In this document: piece after piece, positions 61,355 through 64,000 of the stretch | Layout: every line of letters begins with the position of its first letter | Numbering within the stretch: the first letter of the stretch is position 1 | Origin: JAFGUB01 sp050305515 | GTDB taxonomy: Bacteria > Campylobacterota > Campylobacteria > Campylobacterales > Sulfurimonadaceae | Direction: 5' to 3' | Length of the DNA: 64,000 bases | Assembly: GCA_050305515.1 (NCBI GenBank) | Contig: JBNLFL010000020.1 | Span: forward strand, 1 to 64,000 | Program-made: the position numbers and the translations under genes | Notes under the pieces: model-generated | What the model was told of the DNA's origin: nothing | The model's input: the letters and a program-made list of their open reading frames with translations, nothing else | The model's database searches: none

Positions 61355-63082
61355 TCATTTTGCTACTAACCGTCCAGAGTTTAAGTCAATTATATTTGTT
61401 TGCCTATCAGATTCATATGAGCTTGATCGAAGTGCATTATAGATTGTTTTAACTATATAAACAAATGGGCTTTCTGTTTCATGCTCATGATAATTTTCTA
61501 GAATATAATCAGCTAATTCCTCTCCCCACACTTTTCCTTTTTTGATTTTAGAAAGCTCAGTATTTAGCTTGTAAAAAGAGTTAAACATTTGTTCGGCAGA
61601 TTTAGAATCTATGGATGCTTTTACTAACTCTTCTTTACCGATATATATCTTATGTCTGACAGCGATATGATGTACAACAGTGCATAATTCTTCTAATGAA
61701 AGATGACCAAATTCAAAATCTGGATTTGATTGTGCAAATGCCCCAAAAAAATCTCCATCCAATACAGCTTTTTTAACTGCCCGGACATTATCATTAACAT
61801 CACCATCAAATAGAATAAAGCTGTACACTTGGGCTTTTATGTCATTTCGTAGACTTTCTCTAAAAGCCAAACCTTTGCCATTTTTTTCTACAAAATTTCC
61901 TCTTAAATTGATAACTGCAACTCGACTATCATACTTGAAAACAGACTGTATCGCACTAAAGTCTGTATCACCTTCAACATAAACATTTACTTTTGTACCA
62001 AAATCAAGTCCTTGATCTCGTAAAAATAAATTTGCTGCTGTTCTATCACCATCGAGGAGTCTAGAATTTCCATATGCTTGCATTTTGTATCGTTCGTTAG
62101 GTGTGGAAAACCCACACCCATCCTCTTCAGGAAGTTGCTTTTCATAAATTTTTTCCATTAGTCTACGAAAGCCCTCTGATGCTTCTTTCCATTGCATAGC
62201 AGCTGCTATTTGCCCCTTGAGATTTTGGCGTTCGCTATCATTCATCAATCGGATAAGAAAGTGTATATTGGAATTTCCATCAATTAAATGCGCAGCGAGG
62301 CAAAACTCATCTTTGAAGTAAGTTAAATATTGTTCGCCAATTTCTTTCATTAAATCAATGACTTTGGTTTCAAGTTTGCTCAACTCCTCCTGGGTTTGCT
62401 CTAATGTAAAATTGAATGTATATGTTATTTTTTCATATACAGTGTAATGCGTTACTGGTTCAATAATGGCTGCCAAAGACACCAATGTGTTCAAATAACG
62501 TATGACAGGTATCGAATTCCCATTTTGTAGACTTTCCTCAAATCTCTGTAAATGCTGCTCGGTAACTTTTAAATATCCGTCTGCATTTTGCATTAAATAC
62601 GACGGTACAGCCCCGGAACGAAACCATTTTGTTGCCAGTTCATATAAAATGAAACATCGATAGGGATGAAAATAAAGTTTGAAATCTTTTTGAGGTTTTG
62701 GTATATCTAAAAACGAGCTGAGATATTTATCCAGTAGAACTGGTTGTTTATGATCAATATAGAGTTGGTAACCATAATAGTTATCCCCAATATAGCTTAT
62801 ACCGTCAATATCCAAAGCTGTTTCGGTACGTATTGAATCTGCATTAAGAAAACCCAGAAACCAAAGTTTATAAATATCTGATTCTGAAAATGAAGGTAAT
62901 TGATACTTATTCATCATATCAGAAAGACCTCTAGAATCTAACAAGTTCAATTGTCTTAAATTATTGATTTCAATATAGCCGTTTAGCTCAGATATTTGAT
63001 CAATGATATTCTGATTTAAAAGATGCTCAGTTCTACTCAAAGATAGTATTTTCCTTTTCGTGGTTAATTTCCAACGCTTCAA
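61355..63082 (-). CDS. TOPRIM-domain protein, OLD-family-like, without ATPase
   Basis: A 575-aa protein of low G+C. Residues about 1-370 are helical with no motif I recognise. Residues about 385-490 look like a TOPRIM fold: VNVYVEGDTDFSAIQSVF carries the conserved Glu after a hydrophobic strand, VAVINLRGNF the next strand, and FILFDGDVNDNVRAV the DxD motif. There is no Walker A, so it is not a complete OLD/GajA-type protein. TOPRIM nucleases are common in phage defence, and the neighbourhood (HepT/MntA, small ORF) is accessory. The start shown is a TTG; another TTG at 63040 overlaps the stop of a 24-codon ORF with a good Shine-Dalgarno. Confidence 0.72.
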   Translation of the reverse strand: MKRWKLTTKRKILSLSRTEHLLNQNIIDQISELNGYIEINNLRQLNLLDSRGLSDMMNKYQLPSFSESDIYKLWFLGFLNADSIRTETALDIDGISYIGDNYYGYQLYIDHKQPVLLDKYLSSFLDIPKPQKDFKLYFHPYRCFILYELATKWFRSGAVPSYLMQNADGYLKVTEQHLQRFEESLQNGNSIPVIRYLNTLVSLAAIIEPVTHYTVYEKITYTFNFTLEQTQEELSKLETKVIDLMKEIGEQYLTYFKDEFCLAAHLIDGNSNIHFLIRLMNDSERQNLKGQIAAAMQWKEASEGFRRLMEKIYEKQLPEEDGCGFSTPNERYKMQAYGNSRLLDGDRTAANLFLRDQGLDFGTKVNVYVEGDTDFSAIQSVFKYDSRVAVINLRGNFVEKNGKGLAFRESLRNDIKAQVYSFILFDGDVNDNVRAVKKAVLDGDFFGAFAQSNPDFEFGHLSLEELCTVVHHIAVRHKIYIGKEELVKASIDSKSAEQMFNSFYKLNTELSKIKKGKVWGEELADYILENYHEHETESPFVYIVKTIYNALRSSSYESDRQTNIIDLNSGRLVAK

Positions 63083-63107
63083 GAGAGCATCTAAATGAGT
63101 GTTTCAT
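63033..63107 (-). CDS. Possible 24-aa leader ORF before the TOPRIM gene
   Basis: ATG 63107 has GGAG seven bases upstream, the best ribosome site in the area, and opens a 24-codon frame (MKHSFRCSLEALEINHEKEN, then TIFE) ending in TAG at 63033-63035, inside the start of the TOPRIM frame. Either it is a leader that couples translation to a TTG at 63040, or it is the true N-terminus of the TOPRIM protein separated by a one-base frameshift. Confidence 0.35.
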   Translation of the reverse strand: MKHSFRCSLEALEINHEKENTIFE

Positions 63108-63189
63108 GCCAGTACTCCAAAGAAAAAACGGGGACAAGCAAAATAAAAAGTGAAAATCCAATCAAAAGCAACTTTACAAAATCATGGTA

Positions 63190-63528
63190 TTACAAACACT
63201 TTATTTGCCGAACCTGAAGTTTCAAAAGCGGTAGTTTCTGCTTGACGATATCCCAAATAATTTCATTGTCTACACCGAAGTATTCATGCGCTAGAACATT
63301 TCTGAAATCTTTGAGCATGCGCCATGCAATGTCGCTGTTTTGTTCTTTACATGTAGCGGATATTTTGCCCGCCGCTTCACCGATCACTTCAAGCTCGCGG
63401 AGGGTCGCGGAGAAGACCATGCGATTTGAAACAAAGGCTGCATAATCAAGATCTCGGCAATATGACTCTACGGCTTCGATGCACTCCAAAATATCATTGA
63501 CATACAAACGGTCGCTGCGTTTAGACAT
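63190..63528 (-). CDS. hepT: HepT-like HEPN toxin
   Basis: A 112-aa HEPN-domain protein. The signature RNVLAHEYFG gives the RX4HXY motif (Arg, His, Tyr), in which Arg and His are RNase residues and the Tyr is the AMPylation site known for HepT. Upstream helices contain LRELEVIGEAAGKIS, typical of the family. ATG 63528 starts the conserved SKRSDRLYVNDILE and overlaps the mntA end by 8 bp. Toxin of the HepT/MntA type VII system. A near-copy of TTACATGTAA lies at 63347. Confidence 0.9.
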   Translation of the reverse strand: MSKRSDRLYVNDILECIEAVESYCRDLDYAAFVSNRMVFSATLRELEVIGEAAGKISATCKEQNSDIAWRMLKDFRNVLAHEYFGVDNEIIWDIVKQKLPLLKLQVRQIKCL

Positions 63529-63811
63529 AGATAATATCTTTTTTAATCTGCTGTTGCACGGCTTCTTTGAGCGTCGATTCGATGCCAAGATCGATCTTTA
63601 CATGTAAGGCATCTTGTAAAAAGTGCAGCAATTTGAAGTAGTTGTCTGCCTTGTTTTCGCGTTGGAGCTCTACGGCAATGTCAATATCGGAGGTGTCACC
63701 GGCTTCGTCACGGGCCACGCTGCCAAACACTCCGATACGAATGACACCGAATTCATTCACGAATTGCTCTTTATGTGACGTCATGAAGTTGAGTACATCA
63801 CTGCGCGTCAT
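63521..63811 (-). CDS. mntA: MntA-like nucleotidyltransferase antitoxin
   Basis: A 96-aa minimal nucleotidyltransferase: IRIGVFGSVARDEAGDTSDIDIAVEL contains the GSX10DXD motif that coordinates Mg-ATP. In this system MntA AMPylates the HepT tyrosine and so neutralises it. It precedes hepT, overlapping it by 8 bp. A TTACATGTAA copy encodes ALHVKIDLG (63598-63607). Confidence 0.92.
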   Translation of the reverse strand: MTRSDVLNFMTSHKEQFVNEFGVIRIGVFGSVARDEAGDTSDIDIAVELQRENKADNYFKLLHFLQDALHVKIDLGIESTLKEAVQQQIKKDIIYV

Positions 63812-63989
63812 GATTGGCCTCCTTGCTGTTTGGAGAAAATTTTATCATGTGAGCCAGTTGAAAATCCCCAAAGAATCCATTGAATTTCAGGTTTATGAAA
63901 GTTTAAAAAAGGCTCTTAAAAGGCGGTGGTATCACTGTTTCCGGTAAAATTAGCGTACGAAAACATTCAACAGAAACAGGATGGTCCCG

Positions 63990-64000
63990 ATGAATAAAAG
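63990..64000 (+). CDS. Start of a gene cut by the window edge
   Basis: ATG 63990 (or the in-frame ATG 63981) is preceded by an AGGAT-like site about six bases upstream. Only four codons are visible, so nothing can be said about the product. The gap from mntA (63812-63989) contains no other supported gene. Confidence 0.3.

Larger units (their letters stand above)
1534..63607. repeat. Dispersed palindrome TTACATGTAA, 31 exact copies
   Basis: Exact copies start at 1534, 2046, 3413, 4694, 7231, 7245, 15387, 15561, 18590, 18778, 18826, 21219, 27918, 31319, 32799, 33591, 40773, 42020, 42756, 46783, 47567, 48783, 49886, 50415, 50674, 53536, 54715, 56859, 57148, 59763 and 63598. Being palindromic, each counts on both strands. 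Ten are intergenic, twenty are within genes and one makes the rsmD stop. One-mismatch versions lie near 5901, 46269, 46301, 48507, 59824 and 63347. The flanking bases vary, so the conserved unit is the 10-mer itself, with some preference for T or C before it. Confidence 0.95.

Noticed and set aside
1534..63607. TTACATGTAA as an operator of a CRP/FNR- or TetR-type regulator
   Set aside because: Two thirds of the copies are inside coding sequence far from starts, and the intergenic ones are often behind genes.
63642..63947. 101-codon plus-strand open frame across mntA to the right end
   Set aside because: Most of it is antisense to mntA and the tail has no start or ribosome site of its own.

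Overview
The window reads as chromosomal DNA from a free-living, flagellated member of the Campylobacterota (Sulfurimonas/Sulfuricurvum-like, but with roughly half G+C by eye, so not a low-GC Campylobacter or Helicobacter). The placement rests on the block fabZ-lpxA-clpX-mreB-mreC-(outer membrane protein)-carB, a UPF0323 lipoprotein beside a glutathionylspermidine-synthase-like gene, a cbpA-hspR pair, FlgJ without a muramidase domain, CetB-like PAS-only proteins, and histidine kinases with an HETNTP phosphorylation box. I cannot name a species.

Layout. 1-550: a tyrosine-recombinase remnant beside tRNA-Asn and tRNA-Ser, an old integration site. 0.6-7.1 kb: pyrF, an ankyrin protein, a YgiD-type dioxygenase, a TetR/YceI pair with two palindromic operators, and a two-component system with a small LTXXQ protein. 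7.2-17.3 kb: an acetate-use region (porin, DUF485, ActP, CBS/DUF294 protein, DnaQ-like exonuclease, AcsA) next to its own two-component system. 17.4-21.1 kb: cyclophilin, QueH, a low-GC secreted protein and a PAS protein. 21.4-33.9 kb: the helicase RhlE and then the lipid A, cell-shape and carB block followed by envelope genes and a GspS-like ligase. 34-46 kb: an AI-2E transporter, a 266-bp MITE-like element, an OppC-type permease, the flgI-J-M-N-K flagellar operon, RsmD, murA and the HspR/CbpA heat-shock operon. 46-60 kb: a Cys-rich secreted protein, tRNA-Pro, an amine oxidase, a second PAS protein, purH, a zinc uptake cluster, purL, a NarX/NarL-type pair and a Ser-rich lipoprotein. 61-64 kb: a low-GC accessory patch with a TOPRIM-domain protein and a HepT/MntA toxin-antitoxin pair.

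The most striking signal is not a gene. The perfect 10-bp palindrome TTACATGTAA occurs 31 times in 64 kb, where chance predicts about 0.06. Twenty copies lie wholly inside genes in only two of three reading phases (encoding Leu-His-Val or Thr-Cys), one forms the stop codon of rsmD, and ten lie in the small intergenic fraction, sometimes within hairpins. It resembles the cyanobacterial HIP1 palindrome or DNA-uptake sequences in density, but I do not recognise it as a described Campylobacterota element.

Genes work together mainly in the acetate region (uptake through the outer membrane, symport, activation to acetyl-CoA, two-component control), the flagellar late-assembly operon, the zinc cluster (outer membrane barrel, binding protein, permease, but no ATPase here) and the two stress circuits (TetR/YceI and HspR/CbpA) whose operators are visible.
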